From: Maricaulis sp048268525 | GTDB taxonomy: Bacteria; Pseudomonadota; Alphaproteobacteria; Caulobacterales; Maricaulaceae | Reading direction: 5' to 3' | Assembly (NCBI RefSeq): GCF_048268525.1 | Contig: NZ_JBLWVH010000005.1 | Coordinates: 1-64,000, forward strand | DNA length: 64,000 bases | Shown here: piece by piece, positions 17,651-26,900 of the stretch | Layout: every line of letters starts with the position of its first letter | How positions within the stretch are numbered: position 1 is the stretch's first letter | The notes under the pieces: model-generated | Databases searched by the model: none | What the model was told of the DNA's origin: nothing | The model's input: the letters and a program-made list of their open reading frames with translations, nothing else | Made by a program: the position numbers and the translations under genes

Positions 17651-17745
17651 TGCCTGCAACGTTCTCATCACGCAGCAGCCGCCTGACCTGACAGCAGCCC
17701 GGATAGGCTGCTATAGGCCTGACCTTTGATCGACAACGGATCCAC

Positions 17746-18681
17746 ATGCCCCGCTTTCTGGTTGCCGCCCTTTACAAATTTGCCCCGCTAGCCGCCGACT
17801 CTGCCCTGCAGGCGGACCTCAAGGCGTGTTGCGACCAGTACAACGTGTTCGGTACCATTCTGCTGGCTCCGGAAGGGATCAACGGGACAATCGCCGGGCC
17901 GGCGCACGGCGTGCATGCGACGCTGGCGAAACTGCGCGCGCTTCCCGGTTTTGCCACGCTCGAGCACAAGGAAAGTCATGCCGACGACCAGCCCTTCCTG
18001 CGGATGAAGGTCCGGCTCAAGCGGGAGATCGTGACAATGGGCGTGACCGACATTGATCCGGTCGAGGATGTCGGCACCTATGTCGAACCGGAGGACTGGA
18101 ACGACCTCATCACCGCACCGGATGTTGTCACGATCGACACCCGCAACGACTACGAAGTCCGCATCGGTCAGTTCGAAGGCGCGATCAACCCGCATACCGT
18201 GTCTTTCCGCGAGTTTCCGGACTGGTTCCGGCAATTCCGGGAGACCCGCCCCAATGCCCGCATCGCCATGTATTGCACCGGTGGCATCCGCTGCGAAAAG
18301 GCGACAGCCTTTGCCCGCATGGAAGGCGTCGATGACGTTTTCCACCTCAAGGGCGGGATCCTGAAATACCTCGAAAATGTCCCTGAGGCCGAGAGCCGGT
18401 GGCGCGGCGAGTGCTTCGTTTTTGACCGCCGGGTTGCCGTGAAGCACGGCCTGGAGCCAGGCTCACATACCTTGTGTCACGCCTGCCGCGAGCCGCTGGG
18501 TCCCGAAGACCTGCGATCGCCTGATCATGTGGTCGGTGTGTCCTGCCCTCATTGTGTCGAGATCCGCACGCCCGAACAGCGGGAGCGCTATGCCGAGCGG
18601 CACCGCCAGGAGGAGATGGCCCGGGCCCGGGGTGAATGGCATCTGGGCCAACCGGGAGCCGCGCGCGAGACCGACGGATGA
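17746..18681 (+). CDS. trhO: tRNA uridine(34) hydroxylase TrhO (rhodanese-fold)
   Basis: This 311-aa member of the TrhO/YceA (formerly UPF0176) family makes 5-hydroxyuridine at tRNA position 34. The N-terminal acylphosphatase-like domain (ALYKFAPL, APEGINGTIAG) precedes a rhodanese domain with the active-site loop YCTGGIRCEKA (Cys). A C-terminal Cys pair region (CHACREPL, CPHC) probably binds zinc. The ATG at 17746 begins the conserved family N-terminus. It overlaps the GST gene by 4 nt. Confidence 0.92.
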   Translation: MPRFLVAALYKFAPLAADSALQADLKACCDQYNVFGTILLAPEGINGTIAGPAHGVHATLAKLRALPGFATLEHKESHADDQPFLRMKVRLKREIVTMGVTDIDPVEDVGTYVEPEDWNDLITAPDVVTIDTRNDYEVRIGQFEGAINPHTVSFREFPDWFRQFRETRPNARIAMYCTGGIRCEKATAFARMEGVDDVFHLKGGILKYLENVPEAESRWRGECFVFDRRVAVKHGLEPGSHTLCHACREPLGPEDLRSPDHVVGVSCPHCVEIRTPEQRERYAERHRQEEMARARGEWHLGQPGAARETDG

Positions 18682-19298
18682 GCGCGCCCCTGCCCATCCT
18701 GTACTCATTCCGGCGCTGTCCCTATGCCATGCGGGCCCGCCTCGCCCTGGATGCCAGCGGCATCGAGGTCGAGCACAGGGAGATCCTTCTCCGAGACAAG
18801 CCGCAAGCCATGCTGGACGTCTCACCGAAAGGCACTGTGCCGGTCCTGGTGCTCGATGACGGCCGCGTCATCGAGGAAAGCCTGGACGTCATGATGTGGG
18901 CGCTGGAGCAAAATGACCCCGGGCACTGGCTGGAGGGGCGCGAGATCTCGCTGGATCTCATCGCCGCCTGTGACGGCGAGTTCAAGCCTCATCTCGACCG
19001 GTACAAATACGCAACCCGGTACGAAGATGCCGACCCGCTGGAGCATCGCACCGCCGCCAGCGAATTCCTCACCCTGCTCGACAGGCGCCTCCAGCCTTGT
19101 CGCTCCCTGACCGGCGATACCGACCGCCTGGCGGATTTCGGCATTTTCCCGTTCGTCCGCCAGTTCGCCAATACCGACCGCGACTGGTTTGATGCGCAAT
19201 CATGGGCCGCTCTGAAGTCCTGGCTCGACCGGCATCTCGGATCGGACCGCTTCGACAGGGTCATGGTCAAGCATCCGCTCTGGACGGGCGCCAGATGA
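18678..19298 (+). CDS. Glutathione S-transferase family protein
   Basis: This 206-aa protein has an N-terminal thioredoxin-fold GST domain starting SFRRCPYAMRARL, with a glutaredoxin-like CPYA, the cis-Pro segment GTVPVL and the gamma-Glu-binding EES. A helical C-terminal domain follows. The Cys-type active site suggests an omega/Xi-like or glutaredoxin-like GST that reduces rather than conjugates. The ATG overlaps the trhO stop (ATGA), indicating translational coupling. Confidence 0.85.
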   Translation: MSAPLPILYSFRRCPYAMRARLALDASGIEVEHREILLRDKPQAMLDVSPKGTVPVLVLDDGRVIEESLDVMMWALEQNDPGHWLEGREISLDLIAACDGEFKPHLDRYKYATRYEDADPLEHRTAASEFLTLLDRRLQPCRSLTGDTDRLADFGIFPFVRQFANTDRDWFDAQSWAALKSWLDRHLGSDRFDRVMVKHPLWTGAR

Positions 19299-19491
19299 CA
19301 GGCACCGCGAATGGGCACTCCGGGTGATGCCGTAAGTCCACACTGCCGGGCCATTCATTGCTGCACCGCAGCACGTCCCTGTCACAGAAACGAAACATCC
19401 GTTATCAGAACGTCCATTCTTGCTGCACCAGCGCGGAATGACCGCCGTTTCGCGCATCGCAGCCACTTTTGCTTGGCTCGAAAGACACCCC

Positions 19492-21720
19492 ATGATCAAG
19501 ACACTCTCCACCCGCAAGCATCTCCAGCTCGCCGGCGCCAGCGCGATTGCGCTCTCGGCCGCCTGTATCGCCCCGACCACTGCGATGGCCCAGGACGCGG
19601 CGCCGACCAGCGCAACGGTCGAAACCATCATCGTGACGACCACTCGCCGGGAAGAGAATATCCAGGACATCGCCAACTCCGTGACCGCCGCATCGGGCGA
19701 AGCCCTCGCACCGTTCACCGAAGGCGGCGCAGACATCCTCAGTCTCGGTGCCCGCATCCCGTCGGTCTACGCGGAAAGCTCCAATGGTCGCGTTGCCCCG
19801 CGCTTCTACATCCGCGGCCTCGGCAATACCGATTTTGACCTTGCCGCCTCCCAACCGGTGTCCGTGATCATGGACAATGTGGTGATGGAAAACGTCATCC
19901 TGAAGTCTTTCCCGCTGTTTGACGTAGCTCAGGTCGAGATCGCCCGCGGCCCGCAAGGCACGCTGTTCGGTCGCAACACCACGGCCGGCACGATCAAGTT
20001 CGACAGTGTCCGCCCGAGCCAGGAAACGGATGGCTATGTCAGCGTCACCGCCGGCTCCTACGGCACCATGAATCTGGAAGCCGCCATGGGCGGCGCCGTC
20101 ATCGAGGACGTCCTCAGCGCCCGCCTGTCGCTGCTGTCGCAGCACCGCGATGACTGGATCGACAATGGCTTCACCGGCGAGGACAACGCGCTGGGCGGCC
20201 ACGATGAAATGGCCGGCCGCGCCCAGCTCTTCTTTACCCCGAATGACAGCTTCGATGCCCTGCTGAATGTGCATGCCCGTTCGCTGACCGGCACCTCGGC
20301 CGTGTTCCGCGCCAATATCCTGACGCCGGGCAGCAATTCGCTCAACGGCAATTTCGTGCGCGACGAAGTCTACTACGACAGCACGTTCAACAACCCGCAG
20401 GCCTATGACAATTGGGGCAGCTCGGCGACGTTGAACTTCTACATCGATAGCGGCCTCACCCTGACCTCGATCTCCGCCTATGAATCAGCTGAGGGCTACA
20501 GCCTCGGCGACATCGACGGCGGCAATCTGGTCACCGGCCCGGGCTTCATTCCCTTCCCGTCCGAGACCCAGGACGGCATCGACACGCTGGAACAATTCAC
20601 CCAGGAACTCCGGCTGGCATCCGACGACAGCCAGGCCACCAGCTGGCAGGTCGGCGCCTATTATTTCGAGAGCGAGTTTGACATCACAACGGTTGGCCCG
20701 AATGGCGGTTTCCCGCCGTCGACAACCGTCCGTCATGGCAACACGTTGTGGTCGGCCTTTGGCCAGGTCAGCCACCAGGTGAGCGACAATCTGGAACTGT
20801 CCGGCGGCGTGCGCTTCACAAGCGACTCCAAGGACCTGGTCGGTGTCGTGACCTCGATCCCGGTAGCGCCGGTGTCGGCCTCCGATGAGCAGTTGAGCTG
20901 GGACCTGTCGGCCTACTACGATCTCGATGACCGTCAGGCCGTGTTCGCTCGCCTCGCCCGCGGCTTCCGGGGCCCGTCGATCCAGGCTCGCGATGTCGCC
21001 TTCTTCAGCCAGCCTTCAGTCGCCGACAGCGAGACCTCGACCTCGTTTGAAGTCGGCTACAAGTCCGAGCCGCTGGATGGCCGCGCGCGCTTCAATGCCA
21101 CCGCCTTCTACTACCAGGTGGACGATCTGCAGCTGTCCGCAGTTGGCGGTGCCGGCAACCTCGTCCAGCTGGTCAATGCCGACCGCGGTGTCGGCTATGG
21201 CTTCGAGATCGATAGCGAAATCTTCGTCACCGACAACCTGTTCGTCACCGCCGGCTTCTCCTGGAACGAGACCGAGCTGCAGGACAATGATCTGGAAGTC
21301 GGCGTGTGCGCCCAGTGCACCGTCCTGGACCCGGATGCCGACATTGACGGCTTCCATGAAGTCGACGGCAACCCGTTCCCGCAGGCTCCGGACTACATCC
21401 TGTCCCTCACCGCCCGCTACTCGATCCCGGCTGGCAATGGTGGCGAATGGTTTGCCTTCACCGACTGGTACTACCAGGGCCGCACCAACCTCTTCCTCTA
21501 CGAGTCGGAAGAGTTCTACTCGGACGGCAATTTCGAAGGCGGTCTGCGCGTCGGTTATGCCGGTGAGCTGTCCGGTGGACAGGACTACGAGATCGCCCTG
21601 TTCGCCCGCAACATCACCGACGAGGAAAACCTCGTTGGCGGCATCGACTTCAACAACAATACCGGCTTCGTCAACGAGCCGCGCATTGTTGGCGCCTCCT
21701 TCCGTGCCAGCCTGAACTAG
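19492..21720 (+). CDS. TonB-dependent outer-membrane receptor
   Basis: This 742-aa protein has a signal peptide (about residues 1-33, ending AMA|QD), a TonB-box-like segment ETIIVTTTRREEN, a plug domain (RFYIRGLGN, IARGPQGTLFGRNTTAGTI) and a C-terminal beta barrel ending in the outer-membrane signature with terminal residues ASLN after ASFRA. It imports a large ligand across the outer membrane using TonB energy. Sequence type (IRGLGNTDF, GRNTTAGTIKF) is that of the broad Caulobacter/sphingomonad receptor class; the ligand is unknown. Two strong hairpins follow. Confidence 0.92.
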   Translation: MIKTLSTRKHLQLAGASAIALSAACIAPTTAMAQDAAPTSATVETIIVTTTRREENIQDIANSVTAASGEALAPFTEGGADILSLGARIPSVYAESSNGRVAPRFYIRGLGNTDFDLAASQPVSVIMDNVVMENVILKSFPLFDVAQVEIARGPQGTLFGRNTTAGTIKFDSVRPSQETDGYVSVTAGSYGTMNLEAAMGGAVIEDVLSARLSLLSQHRDDWIDNGFTGEDNALGGHDEMAGRAQLFFTPNDSFDALLNVHARSLTGTSAVFRANILTPGSNSLNGNFVRDEVYYDSTFNNPQAYDNWGSSATLNFYIDSGLTLTSISAYESAEGYSLGDIDGGNLVTGPGFIPFPSETQDGIDTLEQFTQELRLASDDSQATSWQVGAYYFESEFDITTVGPNGGFPPSTTVRHGNTLWSAFGQVSHQVSDNLELSGGVRFTSDSKDLVGVVTSIPVAPVSASDEQLSWDLSAYYDLDDRQAVFARLARGFRGPSIQARDVAFFSQPSVADSETSTSFEVGYKSEPLDGRARFNATAFYYQVDDLQLSAVGGAGNLVQLVNADRGVGYGFEIDSEIFVTDNLFVTAGFSWNETELQDNDLEVGVCAQCTVLDPDADIDGFHEVDGNPFPQAPDYILSLTARYSIPAGNGGEWFAFTDWYYQGRTNLFLYESEEFYSDGNFEGGLRVGYAGELSGGQDYEIALFARNITDEENLVGGIDFNNNTGFVNEPRIVGASFRASLN

Positions 21721-21750
21721 GCCGACACGACAAAGGTTAACACTTGAAAA

Positions 21751-21779
21751 GCCCCGGGCATCGGCCCGGGGCTTTTTTT
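21751..21779 (+). terminator. Strong rho-independent terminator
   Basis: GCCCCGGGC (21751-21759) pairs perfectly with GCCCGGGGC (21764-21772) around a 4-nt loop, followed by seven T. It lies 30 nt after the TonB receptor stop and has an A-tract before the stem, so it may also work in reverse. Confidence 0.92.
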
Positions 21780-21840
21780 ATTCACTGCATTTGTCGGCGC
21801 ATTCGGGCATCAAGGTGACAACTGATCCCCCCGAAAGACT

Positions 21841-21870
21841 GAGGGCGCCCCGACGGGGCGCCCTCTTTTT
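21841..21870 (+). terminator. Second strong hairpin with T-tract
   Basis: GAGGGCGCCCC (21841-21851) pairs perfectly with GGGGCGCCCTC (21855-21865) with a GAC loop, then TTTTT. It lies between the convergent receptor and amidohydrolase genes. The T-tract is on the + side; in the other direction only a weak AGTCTTTC follows. Confidence 0.8.
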
Positions 21871-21905
21871 CGTTCCTGGTAGGGGTTGCGGCCACAGCCA
21901 CTCAC

Positions 21906-24900
21906 CTATTCCCAGAAGTAGGGCTGGCGCTGCCGGTCACCGGTGACCGTTTCATTCATCGTCCCAGCCTCATAAAGACGCCCGTTCAACATGACGTATT
22001 CGATCTCGTCAGTGTTGCCGATATCGTCGAGCGGATTGGCGGTCATGACCACCAGGTCCGCGAGCTTGCCGACTTCCAGCGAACCAAGGTCGCTGTCAAA
22101 GCCGAGATGGCGGGCCGGAGCAATAGTCGCTGTCTCCAGGGCCTGGAGCGGCGTGAAGCCGCCGCGCACGAAAGACCACATCTCCCAATGGGCGGCGAGG
22201 CCTTCCTGCTGACCATGCGCACCGATCGATACCTCGACACCGCGATCGCGCAGCTGGAGGGCGGTACGAGCGCTGTCATCATCGACAAAGTCCTCCTCCG
22301 GCGCCGTAGTCCGCCGCACTGAGCCAGCCTGGAGTATGCGCGGCGGCGCATGCCGGGACAGGATCGGGTGCAGCCAGACATCGGTCGCCTGGCGCCAATA
22401 GGGATCACCGGCCAATCCGCCATAGGTCACCACCAGGGTGGGCGTGTAGGCGACCTCGGTCTGCTCATACATCTGGAGGACGTCCTCATAGATGGCAGAG
22501 AGCGGCAGGTTGTGCTCGATCGAGGTATTGCCGTCGGCCACCATGGCCATGTCCATATGATAGTTGGAGCCACCCTCCGCGACCACTTCGACACCGGCCT
22601 CAATAGCCGCCGCCACCACTTGCTGGCGCTGTTCGCGCCGCGGCTGGTTGTAGTTCTTGATCGAGTGGGCGCCCTGCGAGGCCAGGCGGAAGACGTGCTC
22701 CTGCGCATCCTCGTAATTGTCGATCTGGGCATAGACTGACGCTGCCCGGGCGCCATAGACGATCTCGCCGGTCGAGTAGATGCGCGGCGCCAGAAGATGG
22801 CCGGCACGCTGGTACTCGGAAGCCGGGAAGATCATGCTGGCCCGGCTCGACGGGTCATGAATGGTGGTCACACCAAGCGCCAGGTGGGCGATGACAGACC
22901 AGTTCTGCTCGGGGATGATATCGCCCGTGCCCTGCGGTCCGTGCGCGTGGGCATCGATGAAGCCCGGCGTAATCGTCCGGCCGGACATGTCGACCGTGCG
23001 GGCACCTTCCGGGACCGCCACATCGGCGCCGATGGCGGCGATGCGATTGCCGTCAATGACAATGGTGCCGCTCTCGATCACGCCGCCATCCTCGCCGGCC
23101 ATGGTGATGATGCGGGCATTGGTCAGGGCGACCACGCCGCTCGGGCGATCCGCGGTTGCCGTCATCGACAGGTCGACACCGGTCGTCGGCGGCGTGTACT
23201 CGCGCTCGCCGCTCGGGTCCGGGCGGAACTCGTCGACCGTCGCCGTGAAGAAGGTTGGCCCCATCGACCAATGCACAGCGTCGCCGGTCCCGCTCCAGTG
23301 GAAATAGCTTCCGCCATTGCCGGAGATCTCGACCGTCGGCAGGGCGGAACTGCCGCGCCCACCGGAAACCGATTGCGGTCCGGGCAGGAGCGGCTGGACG
23401 AAGACGTCGTAATTCTGGCGGAATGCGACGTGCGAGCCGTCCGGCGACACCTGATAGCCGGTCACCAGCTCGCCCGTCACATGGGTGCGTTCCTGATTGC
23501 CATCCAGGTCCATCGAGACAAGACGTGCGCCGCCACCGCCCTGGGTCACGTAAATGCGGTCATTGGAGGCCGCGAAATGCGGGTCAGAACCACTGTCTGT
23601 GACCCGCACCATGTCGCCGCCATCCGCCGGCACACGGTAGACGCCCTCATTCTCCGAGTACTCCGGTGCCGTCAGATAACCGCCCGAACCCTTCTCGAAG
23701 ACGACGGTTTCGCCGTCCGGAGAGAAGCGTGGATTGCGGTAATGGCCTGGTTCGCTGGTCAGGACACGCTCGCGCCCGCCACGGGCCGAAATGGTCCGGA
23801 TCGAGCCGAGCGCGTCGTCATCCCATGTGGCGAAGGCGATCGTGCGGCCATCCGCCGACCAGGTCGGCATCATTTCGCGGCGCGTGCCGTCATCACGGGT
23901 CAGTCGGCGCGGCTCACCGCCATCGGCCGCCCGCACCCACAATTGCCCGAGCGTCTCGTAGACAATCTGGCTGCCGTCCGGCGAAGCTGTCGCAAAGCGC
24001 GGCATACGGGTCTGGAATGTGTCCGGTGCGACCTCGACAGACGGGCGCGGCGGATCAATGACGTCACGGGTGTCGGAGACGCTGAACGGGATATTGGTGA
24101 CCTCGCCCGTCTCGATATCGACACGCTGGATCCCACCATCGGCCCAGTAGACCAGTGAGCCGCTGTCGGGCATCCAGTCCATGTTCGGATACATGCCGGT
24201 GACGCCCCAGGTTTCCTGCATGTCCTGATCAACGGTCTCGACCAGGCGACGCTCTTCACCGGTTTCAAGATCCTTGATCCACAGGCCGGAGCGGATGCGG
24301 TCGCGACGGATGAAAGCCATGTAGCGGCCATCGGGTGACGGTGCCGGGCGCACGGCCCCGCCCGCTCCGGAGACCGCCGTGTCGGTTTCACCGGTCTCCA
24401 TGTCGTAGCGACGAATGTCGAACAGGTTGGTGTTGGAATCCTGGGCGTAGATAAAGGTATTCCCGGATGTCACATTCATCGTGTAGTAGAGATAACGTCC
24501 ATCCGGCGAAAAGACCGGCTCGCCCAGCTCCTTCTGGAAGTTCTCGTTGGGCCGCTCGACCAGCTGCACACCGCCACCGCCAAGTACGTGATAGAGCCAG
24601 ATTTCACCGGTGCCGGCCGACCGCGTGGTCGTGAAATGCTTGCGGGCCGCGATATAGCGGCCGGACGGGTGCCAGGCGGCGTTGTTGAGCAGGCGGAAGC
24701 TCTCTTCGGTCAGCTGGCGTGCATTGCTGCCATCCACATCCATGACCCAGATATTGTCGCCACCGGCGCGGTCCGAGGTAAAGGCGATCTGGCTGCCATC
24801 AGGCGAAAAGCGCGGCTGGATTTCCCATGGCAGGCCTGACGAGACATTCGTCGCGGCACCACCGGTGACCGGAACGGTGTAGATATCGCCGAGCATGTCG

Positions 24901-25094
24901 AAGGCGATGGTCTGGCCGTCCGGACTGACATCGAGTGACATCCAGGTCCCTTCGGTCACATTGATATCGATCGGACGCGTCTCGAGCGGCGGATTGGCGA
25001 CATCCCAACCTTCCGATTCTGCGTCCTGTGCAGCGATGGCCGGTGCTCCGGCGAGCATTGTGGTGGCAGCCAATACGGCGGCAAATCTGGTCAT
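21906..25094 (-). CDS. Secreted PD40 beta-propeller / amidohydrolase fusion protein
   Basis: This 1062-aa protein has a signal peptide (about residues 1-22, ending AIAA). TolB/PD40 propeller repeats fill residues 40-650 (SPDGQTIAFD, SPDGSQIAFTSDRAG, SPDGRYLYY, SPDGRYMAFIRRD, SADGRTIAFA, SPDGETVVFE, SPDGSHVAF). The C-terminal amidohydrolase domain has the first metal site in DAHAHG, a later SIEHNLPL, and GKLADLVV near the end. This fusion is a known marine-bacterial family, annotated as amidohydrolase or peptidase-like, without a settled substrate. GGGGA precedes the ATG at 25094. Palindromic candidate operators lie upstream. It converges on the TonB receptor. Confidence 0.85.
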   Translation of the reverse strand: MTRFAAVLAATTMLAGAPAIAAQDAESEGWDVANPPLETRPIDINVTEGTWMSLDVSPDGQTIAFDMLGDIYTVPVTGGAATNVSSGLPWEIQPRFSPDGSQIAFTSDRAGGDNIWVMDVDGSNARQLTEESFRLLNNAAWHPSGRYIAARKHFTTTRSAGTGEIWLYHVLGGGGVQLVERPNENFQKELGEPVFSPDGRYLYYTMNVTSGNTFIYAQDSNTNLFDIRRYDMETGETDTAVSGAGGAVRPAPSPDGRYMAFIRRDRIRSGLWIKDLETGEERRLVETVDQDMQETWGVTGMYPNMDWMPDSGSLVYWADGGIQRVDIETGEVTNIPFSVSDTRDVIDPPRPSVEVAPDTFQTRMPRFATASPDGSQIVYETLGQLWVRAADGGEPRRLTRDDGTRREMMPTWSADGRTIAFATWDDDALGSIRTISARGGRERVLTSEPGHYRNPRFSPDGETVVFEKGSGGYLTAPEYSENEGVYRVPADGGDMVRVTDSGSDPHFAASNDRIYVTQGGGGARLVSMDLDGNQERTHVTGELVTGYQVSPDGSHVAFRQNYDVFVQPLLPGPQSVSGGRGSSALPTVEISGNGGSYFHWSGTGDAVHWSMGPTFFTATVDEFRPDPSGEREYTPPTTGVDLSMTATADRPSGVVALTNARIITMAGEDGGVIESGTIVIDGNRIAAIGADVAVPEGARTVDMSGRTITPGFIDAHAHGPQGTGDIIPEQNWSVIAHLALGVTTIHDPSSRASMIFPASEYQRAGHLLAPRIYSTGEIVYGARAASVYAQIDNYEDAQEHVFRLASQGAHSIKNYNQPRREQRQQVVAAAIEAGVEVVAEGGSNYHMDMAMVADGNTSIEHNLPLSAIYEDVLQMYEQTEVAYTPTLVVTYGGLAGDPYWRQATDVWLHPILSRHAPPRILQAGSVRRTTAPEEDFVDDDSARTALQLRDRGVEVSIGAHGQQEGLAAHWEMWSFVRGGFTPLQALETATIAPARHLGFDSDLGSLEVGKLADLVVMTANPLDDIGNTDEIEYVMLNGRLYEAGTMNETVTGDRQRQPYFWE

Positions 25095-25132
25095 GTGTTT
25101 CCCCAAGTTTGAATTCTTGGAGCAGACACTAG

Positions 25133-25168
25133 GGCGCAATCTGCGCCACCACAAACTGACCAGTTTGT
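25133..25168. promoter_or_regulatory. Two adjacent palindromes in the amidohydrolase promoter region
   Basis: GGCGCA-ATC-TGCGCC (25133-25147) and ACAAACTG-AC-CAGTTTGT (25151-25168) are both perfect inverted repeats. On the minus strand a possible -35 (TTGTGG, inside the second palindrome) and -10 (TAGTGT) are 17 bp apart, so a dimeric repressor bound here would block the promoter. The regulator is unknown. Confidence 0.45.
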
Positions 25169-25288
25169 AACATTCGCGAATTCGGGCACGCAGGCATGCC
25201 CGGGGCTTGTTCAAGGTGGCCGGGTCACCATGGTGGAAGCGCCCCTTGGCTGGCGGCCCGATGTAACGCTTCGCTAACCACGCTTCTC

Positions 25289-25304
25289 AACGAAATCTTT
25301 CGTT
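25289..25304. promoter_or_regulatory. Perfect palindrome before the hfsE-like gene
   Basis: AACGAAA-TC-TTTCGTT ends 12 nt before the ATG at 25317. It could be a repressor site; its 2-nt loop makes an RNA hairpin less likely. Confidence 0.4.
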
Positions 25305-25316
25305 CAGGCTGGTTCA

Positions 25317-26894
25317 ATGTCGGCGAGACCGATGGGGACTGCCGTGGATTATTCCAACCTGCCGAGCCAGACCGAGCACGCGCCCCGCAAGGCGTCGGGG
25401 CCGGCCAATGACACGTCTGACGCGCTGCGCCCGGCCAATCCGGACACGGCCAGCCTGACGCGCGCGCATCTGAAAGCAGACGCACGCGCACCCCGCAACC
25501 GGGTCAACCGCAAGGCGCTCGGCCATATCTGGCAGAGTATCGACATATTCGTGGTGCTGCTTCTGACGGCAACCGGCGCCTACGCCCTGTCGGGCGGTGA
25601 TGTCACCGCCGTTGCCGCCGGGGAGTTGCTACCCCTTTTCGCCTTCGCGGCCTTTTGTCCGGCTTTCACGCTGTTGATGGGATTGTACAAGGTGGAAGCG
25701 CGGGAAAGCGCCACCTTTCGCACGTTGCGCGCCGTCATCGCGACCGCGCTGACCGGTAGCGCGATTACTGCGCTGTCCCTCGTCACAGCGCCTGACATGG
25801 CTCCGCAGATCGCCACATTCGCCCTCACAGCGGTGGGCGCACTGACCCTCCTGCATGTCATCTATGCCGGCTTCATCCAGCATTGGGCCCGCTCGGGTCG
25901 GCTGGCCCGCAATGTTGTTCTCGTCGGAGCGACGGCCAATGCCAGCAAACTGATCAAGGCCAATGCCGGGTCGGGGACAGTCAATGTCGTGGGCATTTTC
26001 GACGACCGCGCCGCCCGCAGCCCACAAGCACTCGCCGGCGCGCCCTATCTGGGTACCACCGACGATCTTTTGAGCTGGTCGCTACTGCACGAAGTCGATC
26101 GCATCATCCTGACGGTTACACCGAAGGCCGAGGACCGCGTCCGCCTGCTGCTGGGCAAGCTGCGTGCCCTGCCGCACACGGTCTGCCTCCTGCTTGACCT
26201 CGACAGCTTCGATCCGGCTGCAACCACGCTCGACGATATTGTCGGCGTCCAGGCGGCACGAATGAGCGGCGTCGAGGAACGCTTCGGCCATGATCTCGCC
26301 AAGCGGACCCAGGATATCGTCCTGGCCCTCGGATTGAGTCTCGCCGCCCTGCCGGTCATGGCCTTGATCGCTTTGGCCGTGCGCCTTGGAAGCCCGGGAC
26401 CGATCCTGTTCCGTCAGGTGCGGGAAGGGTTCAACGGGCGGCCGATCAAGGTGCTGAAATTCCGGACTATGCGCCATGACCCCGGTTCGGCGGCCAAGCC
26501 GATGCGCCAGGTCGAACTTGATGATCCGCGCGTGACCCGCATCGGCGGCTTCCTGCGCAAGACGAGCCTCGATGAGCTGCCGCAATTGTGGAATGTCCTG
26601 ACCGGCGAGATGTCGCTGGTCGGCCCGCGGCCGCACGCGCCCGGCATGCGGACCGGCGGCACCGAAACCGCCAAGCTGGTGGCCGAATATGCTCATCGCC
26701 ATCGCGTCAAGCCGGGCATCACCGGCTGGGCACAGATCAACGGGTCGCGCGGCCCGCTGCACTCACCCGAGGCCGCCCGCGAACGTGTGGCGCTCGATGT
26801 CGCCTATATCGCCAAGGCCGGTTTCTGGTTCGATCTGTGGATCATGCTGCGGACCCTGCCTGCCCTGCTTGGTGACAAGGCCAATATTCGCTGA
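25317..26894 (+). CDS. hfsE: Polyprenyl glycosylphosphotransferase, initiating enzyme (HfsE-like)
   Basis: This 525-aa protein would transfer the first sugar phosphate to undecaprenyl phosphate at the inner membrane. It has four or five TM helices (about residues 75-200), a Rossmann-like region (NVVLVGATANA) and a C-terminal bacterial sugar-transferase domain with KVLKFRTMRHD, KTSLDELPQLWNVL and MSLVGPRPH. The architecture equals WbaP/WcaJ-type enzymes and Caulobacter HfsE; the symbol rests on the holdfast-like neighbourhood. The start is uncertain between 25317 and 25332 (GAGA just upstream of the latter). It heads the polysaccharide locus. Confidence 0.8.
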   Translation: MSARPMGTAVDYSNLPSQTEHAPRKASGPANDTSDALRPANPDTASLTRAHLKADARAPRNRVNRKALGHIWQSIDIFVVLLLTATGAYALSGGDVTAVAAGELLPLFAFAAFCPAFTLLMGLYKVEARESATFRTLRAVIATALTGSAITALSLVTAPDMAPQIATFALTAVGALTLLHVIYAGFIQHWARSGRLARNVVLVGATANASKLIKANAGSGTVNVVGIFDDRAARSPQALAGAPYLGTTDDLLSWSLLHEVDRIILTVTPKAEDRVRLLLGKLRALPHTVCLLLDLDSFDPAATTLDDIVGVQAARMSGVEERFGHDLAKRTQDIVLALGLSLAALPVMALIALAVRLGSPGPILFRQVREGFNGRPIKVLKFRTMRHDPGSAAKPMRQVELDDPRVTRIGGFLRKTSLDELPQLWNVLTGEMSLVGPRPHAPGMRTGGTETAKLVAEYAHRHRVKPGITGWAQINGSRGPLHSPEAARERVALDVAYIAKAGFWFDLWIMLRTLPALLGDKANIR

Positions 26895-26900
26895 TCCGGT

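Noticed and set aside
17693..17712. AGCAGCC/GGCTGCT hairpin after the histidine kinase
   Set aside because: A 7-bp stem without T-tract; could be chance in this GC-rich DNA.
22797..24158. Long plus-strand open frame inside the amidohydrolase gene
   Set aside because: It is an antisense shadow of a well-supported propeller-amidohydrolase coding region.
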